Shown: in pieces, positions 25,240-34,381 of the stretch
How the letters are laid out: every line of letters begins with the position of its first letter
Position numbering within the stretch: the stretch's first letter is position 1
NCBI GenBank assembly: GCA_947448695.1
Contig: CANFOL010000016.1
Span: forward strand, 1-42,892
From: Burkholderiaceae bacterium
GTDB taxonomy: Bacteria > Pseudomonadota > Gammaproteobacteria > Burkholderiales > Burkholderiaceae
DNA: 42,892 bases
Reading direction: 5' to 3'
Program-made: the position numbers and the translations under genes
Notes under the pieces: model-generated
Told to the model about the DNA's origin: nothing
Seen by the model: the letters and a program-made list of their open reading frames with translations, nothing else
The model's database searches: none

Positions 25240-26385
25240 ATGGATTTTCAATTAACGAGTGAACAACAATCATTTGCGGATGCGGTAGCAAAATTTGCCA
25301 CAAAAGAGCTTCTGCCAGATGCTTTAGCGAGGGCGCATCATCCACATTATCCTTGGGACGTTGCACAAAAATTAAGTGAACAGGGTTTGTTTGGGATTAC
25401 CTTTGCTGAAAAAGATGGGGGACAGGGCGGCACTTTGATGGATGCAGTCATTGCTATACAGGAGGTTGCGTTGCGGTGTCCCAAGTCGGCTGACGTTGTG
25501 CAAGCAGGGAATTTCGGAGCTATTAGAACTTTTGTTGAATATGCAAGTGATGTGCTCAAAGAAAAATATTTACCAGATTTACTTGCAGGTAAAAAAATCA
25601 TTGGTTTAGGTATGAGTGAACCTGAAGCTGGATCAGCCGTAACTGAACTTCAGACATCTGCAAAGAAGGTAGACAATGGCTATCTGATTAATGGTTCAAA
25701 AGTATTTTCAACGCACAGCACTGAGGCGAATATTTTTTTAGTTTATGTTCGTTTTGGCCCAGGGCTTGAAGGTATTGGTTCAGTTCTAGTTGAAAGAGAT
25801 AATCCAGGATTGACCATTGGCCAACCCAATAGTTTTATGAGTGGTGAGACTTGGTCGCAACTCTATTTTGAAGATTGCTTTATATCTGAAGACTCTGTTT
25901 TATTAGGGCCAGGTGGATTTAAAAAACAAATTAGTGGCTTTAATGTTGAGAGGATTGGTAATTCTTCAAGAGCATTAGCATTAGGTCGATATGCTTTTAA
26001 TAAAGCAAAAGAATATGCGCAGATTCGTCAACAATTTGGTAAAGACATTTGTGAGTTTCAAGGTGTGCAATGGAAATTTGCTGAAATGGCAGTTAAGTTA
26101 GACGCTGCTCAATTACTGTTATATCGAGCCGCAATCAATGCTCAAGATGGTTTGCCGTCAGCCTATGACACATCTGTTGCAAAATATATGTGTAATACCG
26201 TTGGTTTTGAAGTGGCTAATGAATCTTTACAAGTAATGGGTGCTACTGGTTATAGCCAAGAAACATTAGTAGAGTATTGTTTAAGAAGAACTCGTGGCTG
26301 GATGATTGCTGGTGGTTCTTTAGAGATTCTAAAAAACCGGATTGCTGAGGAAGTATTTGAGCGTCGTTTTAACCAAAGATCATAA
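25240..26385 (+). CDS. acyl-CoA dehydrogenase family protein
   Basis: A 381-residue FAD enzyme with the three usual domains: an N-terminal helical domain, a beta domain with GLGMSEPEAGSAV and FSTHSTEAN (about 122-165), and a C-terminal helical domain with QIRQQFGKDI. The position that usually reads E-G-T near the C-terminus is AGGS (357-360), so the medium-chain-type catalytic Glu is missing there. Glu237 in FNVERIGNS is at the place used by isovaleryl- and long-chain-type enzymes and may be the base. It probably oxidises the acyl-CoA made by the CoA-transferase two genes upstream. A desulfinase-type reaction cannot be excluded. Confidence 0.9.
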   Translation: MDFQLTSEQQSFADAVAKFATKELLPDALARAHHPHYPWDVAQKLSEQGLFGITFAEKDGGQGGTLMDAVIAIQEVALRCPKSADVVQAGNFGAIRTFVEYASDVLKEKYLPDLLAGKKIIGLGMSEPEAGSAVTELQTSAKKVDNGYLINGSKVFSTHSTEANIFLVYVRFGPGLEGIGSVLVERDNPGLTIGQPNSFMSGETWSQLYFEDCFISEDSVLLGPGGFKKQISGFNVERIGNSSRALALGRYAFNKAKEYAQIRQQFGKDICEFQGVQWKFAEMAVKLDAAQLLLYRAAINAQDGLPSAYDTSVAKYMCNTVGFEVANESLQVMGATGYSQETLVEYCLRRTRGWMIAGGSLEILKNRIAEEVFERRFNQRS

Positions 26386-26415
26386 AATGAGATATAAATA
26401 AAGGAGATAGTTCGT

Positions 26416-27387
26416 ATGATGAATTTAATTCAAAAAATCATGCTGCTTGTTTTGTTTTTTTGCAGTTCATTAGCCTACTCACAGCAAGATAGTCAGTTCC
26501 CCCAAAAACCGATTAAGATTATCATATCGTTTACTGCAGGTGGAACAACTGATATTTTGGCGCGTGAAGTTGGTAATCAACTCTCGATACGCCTCAAAGT
26601 TCCCGTCATTGTTGAAAATCATGCAGGTGCGGCAGGCAATTTAGGCACAGAAATCGTCAACCGGTCTGCTCCGGACGGTTATACATTACTAGCTAGTTCA
26701 ATTGGGCCAATCTCGATTAACCCATCCTTATTCAGTAATTTAGCAGTGAATCCACAAAAGACTTTGCAGCCAGTGGCCATGATTGGGGATGTACCTAATA
26801 TTTTGGTAGTGCCATCAAATATTGGCGTGAAGAATTGGAAAGATTTCATTGCTTATACCAAAGCTAATAGTGCAAATATTAATTATGGATCGACTGGTAT
26901 TGGCACTACAGCACATTTAATTAGCTTTTTGTTTTCACAAAAAATTAATATCAATGCGTTACATATTCCCTATAAAGGCGCAGAGGCAACTAGAGACTTA
27001 GTTGCTGGCCGTTTGCAGTTCATGTTTGCAACAGCTCCTTCAGTAGTGCCATTAATTAAGAGCGGTCAATTAACTGCAGTTGCAGTATCTTCCAAAAAAA
27101 GAATGAGTGCTTTACCAGATTTACCAACTTTAAATGAGTTGGGCATTGATATAGCAACGGGCGCCTGGTTTGGGTTATTTGCACCGATTAAAACTTCTCC
27201 CGAGATCACCAAAAAAATCAATGAGACAGTACTTTCTATATTAGAGGAGCCTGCGATTAAACAAAAACTATTAGGTTTAGGATCAGATCCAAGCCCAATG
27301 AGTGTTCAAGACTTTACGAAATTTATCCAAAATGATTATGCTCTATGGGCTCCGGTTGTTAAAGCATCTGGCGCAAAACCTGAATAA
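26416..27387 (+). CDS. Bug/TctC-family periplasmic solute receptor (Bug 5)
   Basis: A 323-residue receptor with a signal peptide ending near AYSQQ (residue 24), then FPQKPIKIIISFTAGGTTDILAR, ENHAGAAGNLGTE and APDGYTLLASS. The usual P-F-A-P-G-G segment is S-F-T-A-G-G. AAGGAG precedes the paired ATG codons. The final base of its stop is the first base of the next gene's ATG, coupling it to an MmgE/PrpD protein just as Bug 3 is coupled to one. It lies inside the CoA-transferase/acyl-CoA dehydrogenase operon. Confidence 0.91.
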   Translation: MMNLIQKIMLLVLFFCSSLAYSQQDSQFPQKPIKIIISFTAGGTTDILAREVGNQLSIRLKVPVIVENHAGAAGNLGTEIVNRSAPDGYTLLASSIGPISINPSLFSNLAVNPQKTLQPVAMIGDVPNILVVPSNIGVKNWKDFIAYTKANSANINYGSTGIGTTAHLISFLFSQKININALHIPYKGAEATRDLVAGRLQFMFATAPSVVPLIKSGQLTAVAVSSKKRMSALPDLPTLNELGIDIATGAWFGLFAPIKTSPEITKKINETVLSILEEPAIKQKLLGLGSDPSPMSVQDFTKFIQNDYALWAPVVKASGAKPE

Positions 27388-28742
27388 TGCAAACTATAAT
27401 AGAACAGTTTGGTTGTTTTATCGAAGATTGTCAGCAAAGAACATTTTCTGAAGTTACGATGCATGAGGCTCGTAGGACTTTATTGGATTGGCAAGGATCT
27501 TTAATTGCCGGATCTGATACGGATGTTGCAAAAAAATTATTCATAGCATATTCAGAAGAACTTGGAGTCGGCAATTGTAGTGTGGCCGGATCTACAAAAA
27601 AAACATTTACCCGTGCTGGCGCATTCATGAACGGTACGATTTCTCATATTGCTGAATTTGATGATATCTATCGGGATGGGGCGTATCATCCTGCTGCCCC
27701 AACGATTTCAGGGGTATTTGCACTTGCCGAACAACGCAACGACTCGGTTGAACATTTGTTACGTGCAATTATTGTTGGTTATGAAGTATCGACACGAATC
27801 AGTAAAGTCATACAACCGAGCCATTACCGATTTTTTCATACGACGGGGACCGTTGGCGTCTTCGGTGCAGCAGCAGCTTGTGCATATCTTCTGAAGTTAA
27901 ATAAGACTCAAGCGTGTGATGCCTTGGCAACTGCAGCTACATTTGCTAGTGGCTTACAACAAGCCTTTCGATCCGACTCCATGACGAAGCCCATGCATCC
28001 TGGTCATGCTGCCGAGGTTGGTGTGAATGCAGCGCTTACAGCACAAGCAGGAATGACTGGAACACCAGATATTCTTGAAGGCTCAGCGGGTTTTGGTGCA
28101 GCGCTGTCACAAAATCCAAGGTGGGATGAAGTATTGAAAGATTTAGGAGCTACTTGGAATATTGAACACATGACCTTTAAAAATTATGGCTGTTGTGGCC
28201 ATAATTTTCCAAGTATTGATGGCGTTACATTTCTCTTGCAAAAGCATCAGATCAATTGGAAAGAAATTGCCAAAATTCGTATAGGCGGATATAAAGCAAC
28301 GAAAGAAGTTTGTTGTTATGTCCACCCACAGACTCCTTTTGAAGCAAAGTTTAGCTTGACCTACACTGTCTCTGCCAGAATTTTGTATGGTCGTGTTAGA
28401 GAAAAAGCATTTCTTGAAGAGGCTATAAAAAATTCCGACATACAAATCTTAGAAGATAAAATTGAAGTGGCAATTGATGCTGAATGTGAATCGCATTTCC
28501 CTGTTCACCGAAGTGCCAAAGTAGAAATTGAAATGCATGATGGGGCAATCTATCAGCACTATCAAAAAACGCGTCACGGCGACCCAGATGATCCATTATC
28601 GGATCAAGAATTAATGGATAAGTTTTTGGAGCTTTCTGAGCCTCGGATTGGTAAAGAACAAGCCGAGCATTTAGTAAACAGTATTTTGTTGCCAGGGCAT
28701 TCTTGCGTAAGAGACATTGCTTCTTACTGGTCATCGATTTAA
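27387..28742 (+). CDS. MmgE/PrpD family protein (third)
   Basis: A 451-residue MmgE/PrpD protein. The active-site stretch is AEFDDIYRDGAYHPA (about 88-102), the Lys/His block is MTKPMHPGHAAEVG (about 197-210), and the lid block is TFKNYGCCGHNFPSIDG (about 262-278), which is closer to the classical K-x-Y-x-C-C-x-x-H pattern than in the tandem pair at 11487-14303. It is therefore from a different subgroup and probably acts on a different acid. Its ATG overlaps the Bug 5 stop by one base. Confidence 0.88.
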   Translation: MQTIIEQFGCFIEDCQQRTFSEVTMHEARRTLLDWQGSLIAGSDTDVAKKLFIAYSEELGVGNCSVAGSTKKTFTRAGAFMNGTISHIAEFDDIYRDGAYHPAAPTISGVFALAEQRNDSVEHLLRAIIVGYEVSTRISKVIQPSHYRFFHTTGTVGVFGAAAACAYLLKLNKTQACDALATAATFASGLQQAFRSDSMTKPMHPGHAAEVGVNAALTAQAGMTGTPDILEGSAGFGAALSQNPRWDEVLKDLGATWNIEHMTFKNYGCCGHNFPSIDGVTFLLQKHQINWKEIAKIRIGGYKATKEVCCYVHPQTPFEAKFSLTYTVSARILYGRVREKAFLEEAIKNSDIQILEDKIEVAIDAECESHFPVHRSAKVEIEMHDGAIYQHYQKTRHGDPDDPLSDQELMDKFLELSEPRIGKEQAEHLVNSILLPGHSCVRDIASYWSSI

Positions 28743-28780
28743 TACCGGGTATGGGCGTATTTTTTAAAAAAGGTCAGCGG

Positions 28781-29770
28781 ATGAAAAAAATTCAGTTCCA
28801 CAAAATAATTTTCAGTCTTTTTGCCTTGTGTTTTTTGCAGTTGGTGATTGCGCCAATATCTTTTGCTGAATATCCGGATCGTCCAATTAAATTGATTGTT
28901 CCGTTTGCGCCAGGCGGCGGCACAGATTTAGTGGCGCGAACGATTGGGGCTAGTATTGCAGAAGATTTAAATCAACCTGTGATTGTTGAGAATAAGCCTG
29001 GCGGTAGTACCGTCATCGGAACTGATGCTTTGGCGAAGAGCCCATCCGATGGATACACATTTGTCATTGCGACCTTTGCTCACGCCGTTAACCCAAGCCT
29101 GAAGGAAAAGTTACCCTACTCACAAGATAAGGACTTTGCACCTGTAACCCTAGTGGGTGTCTCCCCCAACGTGTTGGTGGTTTCTGCGAACAGCTCTTAT
29201 AAGAACTTTAAAGATTTATTAGCTGCTGCTAAAGCAAAACCAGGTATCCTGAGTTATGCTTCTCAGGGGAGTGGAACTTCAGCACATTTAGCTGGCGAGT
29301 TATTTAGTATCCAAACTGGTTCTAAATTAATTCATATCCCTTATAAAGGTGCTGGACCTGCATTGACGGATGTCATGGGTGGTCAGGTAGATATGATGTT
29401 TGCTACCGCATCAGCGGTAGGTAGTCTCATCGATTCAGGTAAGTTAAGGCCACTCGCAGTTACCACCACCACACGCTCCACCACGGCATCCTTATCCAAC
29501 TTACCGACAATTGCTGAGTCTGGAATGCCGGGATTTTTTGCTGCGAGTTGGTATGGCGTATTTGCCCCTGCAGGAACCCCTGCAGTCATCATTCAAAAAA
29601 TGAATACATCGATTAAAAAAGCGGTGCAAACCAAAACGTTTAAAGATCGTGTGGAGAGCGAGGGCTTGATGGTTAGCGCTGGTAGTCCCGAAGATTTTGC
29701 TAAATTTGTCAAAAGTGAAGAACAACGTTGGAAAGATGTGATTAAAAAAGCCAATATCAAAGCAGATTAA
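28781..29770 (+). CDS. Bug/TctC-family periplasmic solute receptor (Bug 6)
   Basis: A 330-residue receptor. The signal peptide (about 1-29 from this start, ending SFAEY) is followed by YPDRPIKLIVPFAPGGGTDLVAR, ENKPGGSTVIGTDAL and PSDGYTFVIAT. I chose the ATG at 28781 because AGG sits eight bases upstream and it gives a normal signal peptide. Longer in-frame starts at 28703 (TTG) and 28751 would overlap or crowd the preceding gene. It is the second Bug receptor of the operon and lies 17 bases before the enoyl-CoA hydratase-family gene. Confidence 0.9.
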   Translation: MKKIQFHKIIFSLFALCFLQLVIAPISFAEYPDRPIKLIVPFAPGGGTDLVARTIGASIAEDLNQPVIVENKPGGSTVIGTDALAKSPSDGYTFVIATFAHAVNPSLKEKLPYSQDKDFAPVTLVGVSPNVLVVSANSSYKNFKDLLAAAKAKPGILSYASQGSGTSAHLAGELFSIQTGSKLIHIPYKGAGPALTDVMGGQVDMMFATASAVGSLIDSGKLRPLAVTTTTRSTTASLSNLPTIAESGMPGFFAASWYGVFAPAGTPAVIIQKMNTSIKKAVQTKTFKDRVESEGLMVSAGSPEDFAKFVKSEEQRWKDVIKKANIKAD

Positions 29771-29787
29771 CTGAAATAGGAATGCAT

Positions 29788-30585
29788 ATGAATTTTGAAC
29801 AAGTAGAACTAGAAGTAGTTGATGGTATTGCAACACTTTCCTTGAATCGTCCCGATAAAAGAAATGCCATGAGTGATCAAATGCGCTCAGAATTTATTGA
29901 GGCAATGGAGTATATTGCGATAGAAACATCGATTAGAGCATTGGTTCTCACAGGTAAAGGTAAGGGGTTTTGTGCGGGCGGTGATATTTCTGGGATGGAA
30001 AAACGCTTAAGTGCACCCGTTGGAGAGTTGGCCATTAATGGTTGGCGTCGTCAATTGCGAGTGCATCATGCTGTTGCCTTGTTATTTGAGTTACCTAAAC
30101 CCACCATTGCTGCAGTGAATGGCCCTGCTTCAGGACTTGGAGCAGATACAGCACTTGCATGTGACTTTATTATGGCTTGTGATGAAGCCAATTTCACATG
30201 GTCTTATATCCATCGCGGAATTATTCCTGATGGAGGCGGCATGTATTTTTTACCAAGACGCGTTGGTCTAGTGAGGGCTAAGGAATTAATTTTTTCAGGA
30301 CGAAAAGTTGAATGTAAAGAAGCAGCCGAATTAGGTATTGTTGATCGCGTATCGACTCTAGATGGTTTAGTAGCAGATGCTGTGCAGTGGGCGAAAGACT
30401 TAAGCCAAGGTTCAGCTGCAGCTCTTGCCTTGAGTAAAACTATTTTGAATCAAAGTTTTGAAACAACTGCGCATAATATTTTTGCAAGTGGCGCTCAAGC
30501 GCAGGGGATTTGCTATACAACGACAGAGCATCGTCATGCAGTAGAGGCTTTTTTACAAAAAGCAGCACAAGCGAAAAAGAATTAA
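29788..30585 (+). CDS. enoyl-CoA hydratase/isomerase family protein
   Basis: A 265-residue crotonase-fold protein. The oxyanion-hole segments are FCAGGDIS (about 62-69) and NGPASGLGADTAL (about 110-122). The two catalytic glutamates of true enoyl-CoA hydratase are not conserved: the first position is Asp (GAD) and the second is Tyr (WSYIHRG). Instead an aspartate is present in IIPDGGG, as in PaaG-type and dienoyl-CoA isomerases. An isomerase or hydrolase is therefore more likely than a hydratase. The ATG at 29788 has AGG seven bases upstream; the ATG at 29782 is too close to it. The stop overlaps the start of the CoA-synthetase gene. Confidence 0.88.
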   Translation: MNFEQVELEVVDGIATLSLNRPDKRNAMSDQMRSEFIEAMEYIAIETSIRALVLTGKGKGFCAGGDISGMEKRLSAPVGELAINGWRRQLRVHHAVALLFELPKPTIAAVNGPASGLGADTALACDFIMACDEANFTWSYIHRGIIPDGGGMYFLPRRVGLVRAKELIFSGRKVECKEAAELGIVDRVSTLDGLVADAVQWAKDLSQGSAAALALSKTILNQSFETTAHNIFASGAQAQGICYTTTEHRHAVEAFLQKAAQAKKN

Positions 30586-32684
30586 TGATGAAAAGTGCTA
30601 TAGCGAGTTTGATGATTCCACAAAGTATTGCGGTCATAGGGGCATCTACTGATCCACAAAAGACGGCTGGCAAACCTATTTTTTATTTACAAAAAAATGA
30701 ATACCGCGGAAAGATTTTTCCAGTTAATCCAAAGGTACAGACAATTGCTGGTTTAAAGTGTTACCCAGATATAGCCTCATTACCGCAGACTCCGGATGTA
30801 GCGATTATTTTGGTAGGAACAGAAAGTGCGATTGCGGCGGTAGCAGCTCTTGCAAAAATCAATACTCCAGTTGCAATTGTTTTAACAAGTGGATTTGCTG
30901 AAACTGGCCCCGCAGGCCTTCTTAAGCAAGAAGAATTATTGCGAGCTGCAGGGAAAATGCGAATCTTAGGCCCTAATACCATGGGGATGGTCAATATCAC
31001 TGATCAAATCACACTATCGCCAAGTGGGGCATTAGCCATGGATAACATTGGCAAGGGGCACGTTAGTTTAGTTTCTCAAAGTGGTGGAGTATTAGGGGCG
31101 CTACTTTCTAGAGCCGCGGCAAGAGGTATTGGATTATCTAAACTCGTTGCGACCAGTAATGAAGCGGATTTAAATTTAGCTGATTTTATTGATTATTTTG
31201 TGGAGGATGAGACAACTAAAATCATCCTTTTATATGTTGAAAGTATTCGTAAGCCAGAGCAATTTCGAGAAGCTGCATTGCGTGCTAAAAAAGCAGGGAA
31301 GCCGATTGTTGTTTTCAAGGTAGGTAAGTCTGCCGCGGGCATGCAGGCCGCAATTTCGCACACAGGCGCCATGGCTGGCTCTGATCGCCTGTATGATGCA
31401 CTTTTTGCGGAAGTGGGCGTGATTCGCGCACATCAATTTTCAGACTTCTTGGATATTCCGATTGCCTTGAGTGCCGGTCGAACATTACATGGTAAGCGCG
31501 TTGCTATTTTGACATCGACTGGGGGAGCGGGTACTTTAGTGGCGGATAGCCTTGGTGAAAAAGGATTTGAGTTACCCGTACCCGATATAGTTACTGCTAA
31601 AAAATTAGACCTGTTAGATCTTGGTGACCAAGCGGTATTAGATCGTAACCCGATTGATGTTACGTTGGCTGGATTGCAGCCAACTATTCTCAAAGGAGCG
31701 ATTAAGGCTTTGGTTGAGAGTGATAGTTATGATGCCTTGATATTAATTTTAGGATCTTCAAGTGTTAGCCGTCCTGAGCTCATGGCCGAAGCAGTAAAAG
31801 AGTCTTTGCAGTCAACTGATAAATTGATTTTGGCATATGTCAGCCCCCATGCTCCGCAGGCAGCTGAAATTATGACCAAGTTAGGAGTACCTACTTTTAC
31901 GCAGCCTGAGAGTTGTGCCGTTGCGATGCAAAGTATTTTCCAAATCAGCACTTACAATCATCAAGATCAGGGAGTAACTCAACCGTTGCCCGTAATTGAT
32001 TTGTCCTCCTATGATCAAATACATCGTGCTTTAGATGAGCATGAAGCGAAGCAGTTGTTTACCCAATTTGGCATTCCGACAGTAAATGAAGCGGTTGTTC
32101 GGTTGGATGCATTAGATAAGACTAACTTTGACCATTTTGGCCCGCAAGTTGTTATTAAGATTCTGTCTAAAGAAATCATGCACAAGACCGAAGTGGGTGG
32201 AGTTGCATTAAATGTGCCTAATAAAAAAATCCCTGAAGCTATCAAGGAGATGCAAGACCGAGTATTACATCGCTCCGGTATTCATATAGCAGAATTTTTA
32301 GTTCAAGAGCAAGCTAAAGGTGGTTTAGAGTTGATGATTGGCATGCATCGGGACCCGCTGGGAAACGCTATTCTGGTTGGCATGGGTGGTGTAACAGCAG
32401 AATTATTTCAAGATACTGCATTAAGATTATTAAGACCCCAAATGCCACTGACGCAACAAGAGGCGTTAGCGATGTTGCAAGAATTAAAAACTTGGCCTTT
32501 ACTCAATGGTTATAGAGGTAGGCCGGTATATGATGTTGCTGCTTTAACGAGTGCAATTGTACATTTTTCAGAGCTCATCATAGTGATGAACGATCGATTA
32601 CTTGAATGCGAAATCAACCCTATTTTTGTCTTTGAAGAGCAGCAGGGCGTTAAGGCGGCAGATGGAATCGCCATACTTGCATAA
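30585..32684 (+). CDS. ADP-forming acyl-CoA synthetase (acetate--CoA ligase family)
   Basis: A 699-residue fused synthetase. An N-terminal CoA-binding domain (about 8-130, IPQSIAVIGASTDP) is followed by succinyl-CoA-synthetase-like domains with the phosphohistidine loop ISHTGAMAGSD (His259). A C-terminal ATP-grasp domain (about 480-699) contains FGIPT and VVIKILSKEIMHKTEVGGV. The family activates acids such as acetate, pimelate or ferulate with ATP, releasing ADP and phosphate. Its start overlaps the preceding gene's stop, implying that its product is the substrate of that isomerase-like crotonase. An ATG at 30588 is an alternative start. It is the last gene of the long operon. Confidence 0.9.
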   Translation: MMKSAIASLMIPQSIAVIGASTDPQKTAGKPIFYLQKNEYRGKIFPVNPKVQTIAGLKCYPDIASLPQTPDVAIILVGTESAIAAVAALAKINTPVAIVLTSGFAETGPAGLLKQEELLRAAGKMRILGPNTMGMVNITDQITLSPSGALAMDNIGKGHVSLVSQSGGVLGALLSRAAARGIGLSKLVATSNEADLNLADFIDYFVEDETTKIILLYVESIRKPEQFREAALRAKKAGKPIVVFKVGKSAAGMQAAISHTGAMAGSDRLYDALFAEVGVIRAHQFSDFLDIPIALSAGRTLHGKRVAILTSTGGAGTLVADSLGEKGFELPVPDIVTAKKLDLLDLGDQAVLDRNPIDVTLAGLQPTILKGAIKALVESDSYDALILILGSSSVSRPELMAEAVKESLQSTDKLILAYVSPHAPQAAEIMTKLGVPTFTQPESCAVAMQSIFQISTYNHQDQGVTQPLPVIDLSSYDQIHRALDEHEAKQLFTQFGIPTVNEAVVRLDALDKTNFDHFGPQVVIKILSKEIMHKTEVGGVALNVPNKKIPEAIKEMQDRVLHRSGIHIAEFLVQEQAKGGLELMIGMHRDPLGNAILVGMGGVTAELFQDTALRLLRPQMPLTQQEALAMLQELKTWPLLNGYRGRPVYDVAALTSAIVHFSELIIVMNDRLLECEINPIFVFEEQQGVKAADGIAILA

Positions 32685-32768
32685 GCCAGTATTGAAGTAA
32701 CGGCTATGCAACAATCCCTAAAATTGGGGATAATGTAAGTATTGTCAATTATTACACGAGGATAAGCC

Positions 32769-33191
32769 ATGCGAATTGAAGATACCGATCCGGCAAGACA
32801 CGCTGCTATTGAGTATCCCATGGAAGTCAGCGCGCCTGTGTTTGCACCGATTAAAGTCCTTGAAGAAAAAGATAAAGCAGTTAATATTGCCAGACAAAAT
32901 GCCCAACTTGAATATGATCGCATTATGGAGCAAGCTGCTGTATTGGTAAAACAAGCAAAGTCTTTACAAGCTAGGCTTGATGCTACAGAAATGGTGCATG
33001 CTGCAAAGTTTAGTTTTAATCCTATTCACGGGAAAGTCTATCACTTATATATTGATCAAAAAAATCAAAACAATATATTGATCCAGAATGGCCCCAACGA
33101 TTGGAGTTGCGGCATTCCACAGCACTGGACTTATGCCTACGCAGTCAAAAAGTTAGGTGATAGCACTTGGGCTATCGTAGATGAAGCTTAA
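32769..33191 (+). CDS. DUF2452 family protein
   Basis: A 140-residue soluble protein. A helical segment (about 33-73, EEKDKAVNIARQNAQLEYDRIMEQAAVLVKQA region) is followed by a compact C-terminal part with FNPIHGKVYHLYID and the WSCGIPQHWTYAY block, which fit DUF2452. The family is widespread and uncharacterised. ACGAGGA lies before the ATG. It is separated by 84 bases from the long operon and may be a housekeeping gene outside the catabolic set. Confidence 0.65.
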   Translation: MRIEDTDPARHAAIEYPMEVSAPVFAPIKVLEEKDKAVNIARQNAQLEYDRIMEQAAVLVKQAKSLQARLDATEMVHAAKFSFNPIHGKVYHLYIDQKNQNNILIQNGPNDWSCGIPQHWTYAYAVKKLGDSTWAIVDEA

Positions 33192-33313
33192 TTAGTCCGC
33201 TACCGTTGGCGCAATACTCTTCTTAACAAAGATTCATTCAGATATAAATTCTTAACTTACCTATACTATCCAAAAGTCTTGATGCTAATGAAACGAACCC
33301 TATCGCAAGGGAT

Positions 33314-34300
33314 CTAATCGACCTTGCCAATCTTTAGCATCGTAGCTTTAATTCTCTCCGCATCTTTAGAAAGAAACTCATTAAATGCAGGACCATCTCG
33401 ATAATCAGTTGTGGCACCAAGTTTTTGCATATTTTGAATAAATCCGTTGTCTTGTGTAATTGCTTTATTTAAATCTTGACGGATCGATTGCACAATTTCT
33501 GGAGGAGTTTTTGCAGGAGCGAATAACCCAATCCATAAATAAAATTCCGCATCTTTAAAGCCTAACTCAATTGCAGTTGGCACATCCGGTAGGGAAGCTA
33601 ACCTTTTGTTGCCAGTAACGACCAGTGCCCTTAAAGCGCCTGATTTAATTTGATTGACTACTGCTGCAGGAGAGCTTGCGGTAGTTGAAATATGCCCACC
33701 TAAAACTGCAAGTATGGCGGGCCCACCGCCGGCAAAAGGGATATGTCTTAACTTCATATTCGCCGCATTGGCCAGCATTTCAATTGGTATGTGAGAGGCA
33801 CTATAAGCCCCGGATGAACCATAAGTAATTTCTCCAGGCTTTGCTTTTGCATCGGCAATAAAATCCTTGTAGGTTTTCCAAGGTGAATCAGCTTTTACCA
33901 CCAGCACAATGGGGTCAGCCACTAAAAGAGCCAAGGGCGCAAAGTTACTAATATCAAAAGTTGTGGGTCTGCCAAACATTCGATCTGCCTCAGGGACAAT
34001 AATCATGGATGGGTTTGTTGCTAGAAGCGTATATCCATCAGGGTTGGCATTGGCAACAAATGCTGCCCCGATTGCGCCACCAGCGCCAGGTTTTGTTAAT
34101 ACAACGGCAGGCTGTTGCCAAACATTGAATAACGCTTGAGAAATTAATCTTGAAGGCTGATCAGCAGCTCCACCAGGAGGAAAGGGGACAATGAGATTGA
34201 CCGGTTTATTAGGAAAGGTATTTTGCCCAAAACATGAAAAACTAAATAAAAAAATCATACAAATGATTCTTTTGATTAAAGTATTTTGAATAACTTGCAT
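33314..34300 (-). CDS. Bug/TctC-family periplasmic solute receptor (Bug 7)
   Basis: A 328-residue receptor with a signal peptide ending near CFGQN (residue 26) and the core blocks FPNKPVNLIVPFPPGGAADQPSR, TKPGAGGAIGAAFV and NPDGYTLLAT. The first ligand loop has D-Q-P-S-R where relatives have D-x-x-x-R, and the ENRAG position begins L-T-K, so the pocket differs from the other seven. GGAG precedes the ATG. It is divergent from the Ldh-family operon across 81 bases, and shared regulation is likely. Confidence 0.9.
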   Translation of the reverse strand: MQVIQNTLIKRIICMIFLFSFSCFGQNTFPNKPVNLIVPFPPGGAADQPSRLISQALFNVWQQPAVVLTKPGAGGAIGAAFVANANPDGYTLLATNPSMIIVPEADRMFGRPTTFDISNFAPLALLVADPIVLVVKADSPWKTYKDFIADAKAKPGEITYGSSGAYSASHIPIEMLANAANMKLRHIPFAGGGPAILAVLGGHISTTASSPAAVVNQIKSGALRALVVTGNKRLASLPDVPTAIELGFKDAEFYLWIGLFAPAKTPPEIVQSIRQDLNKAITQDNGFIQNMQKLGATTDYRDGPAFNEFLSKDAERIKATMLKIGKVD

Positions 34301-34381
34301 CTTTTATCTCCATCAATTTTTTTCGTTATATGATTAGATTACCATTTAATTTAAGTATTCACTATTTTAAAAAGTAATTTC

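Noticed and set aside
25240..26385. 3-sulfinopropionyl-CoA desulfinase as a firm call
   Set aside because: Glu237 is kept at the isovaleryl-type base position, which argues for an ordinary dehydrogenase. Without alignment the desulfinase idea remains only a hypothesis.
29788..32684. ferB/ferA-type feruloyl-CoA gene pair
   Set aside because: The crotonase lacks recognisable hydratase-lyase residues, and no vanillin dehydrogenase or demethylase is nearby.
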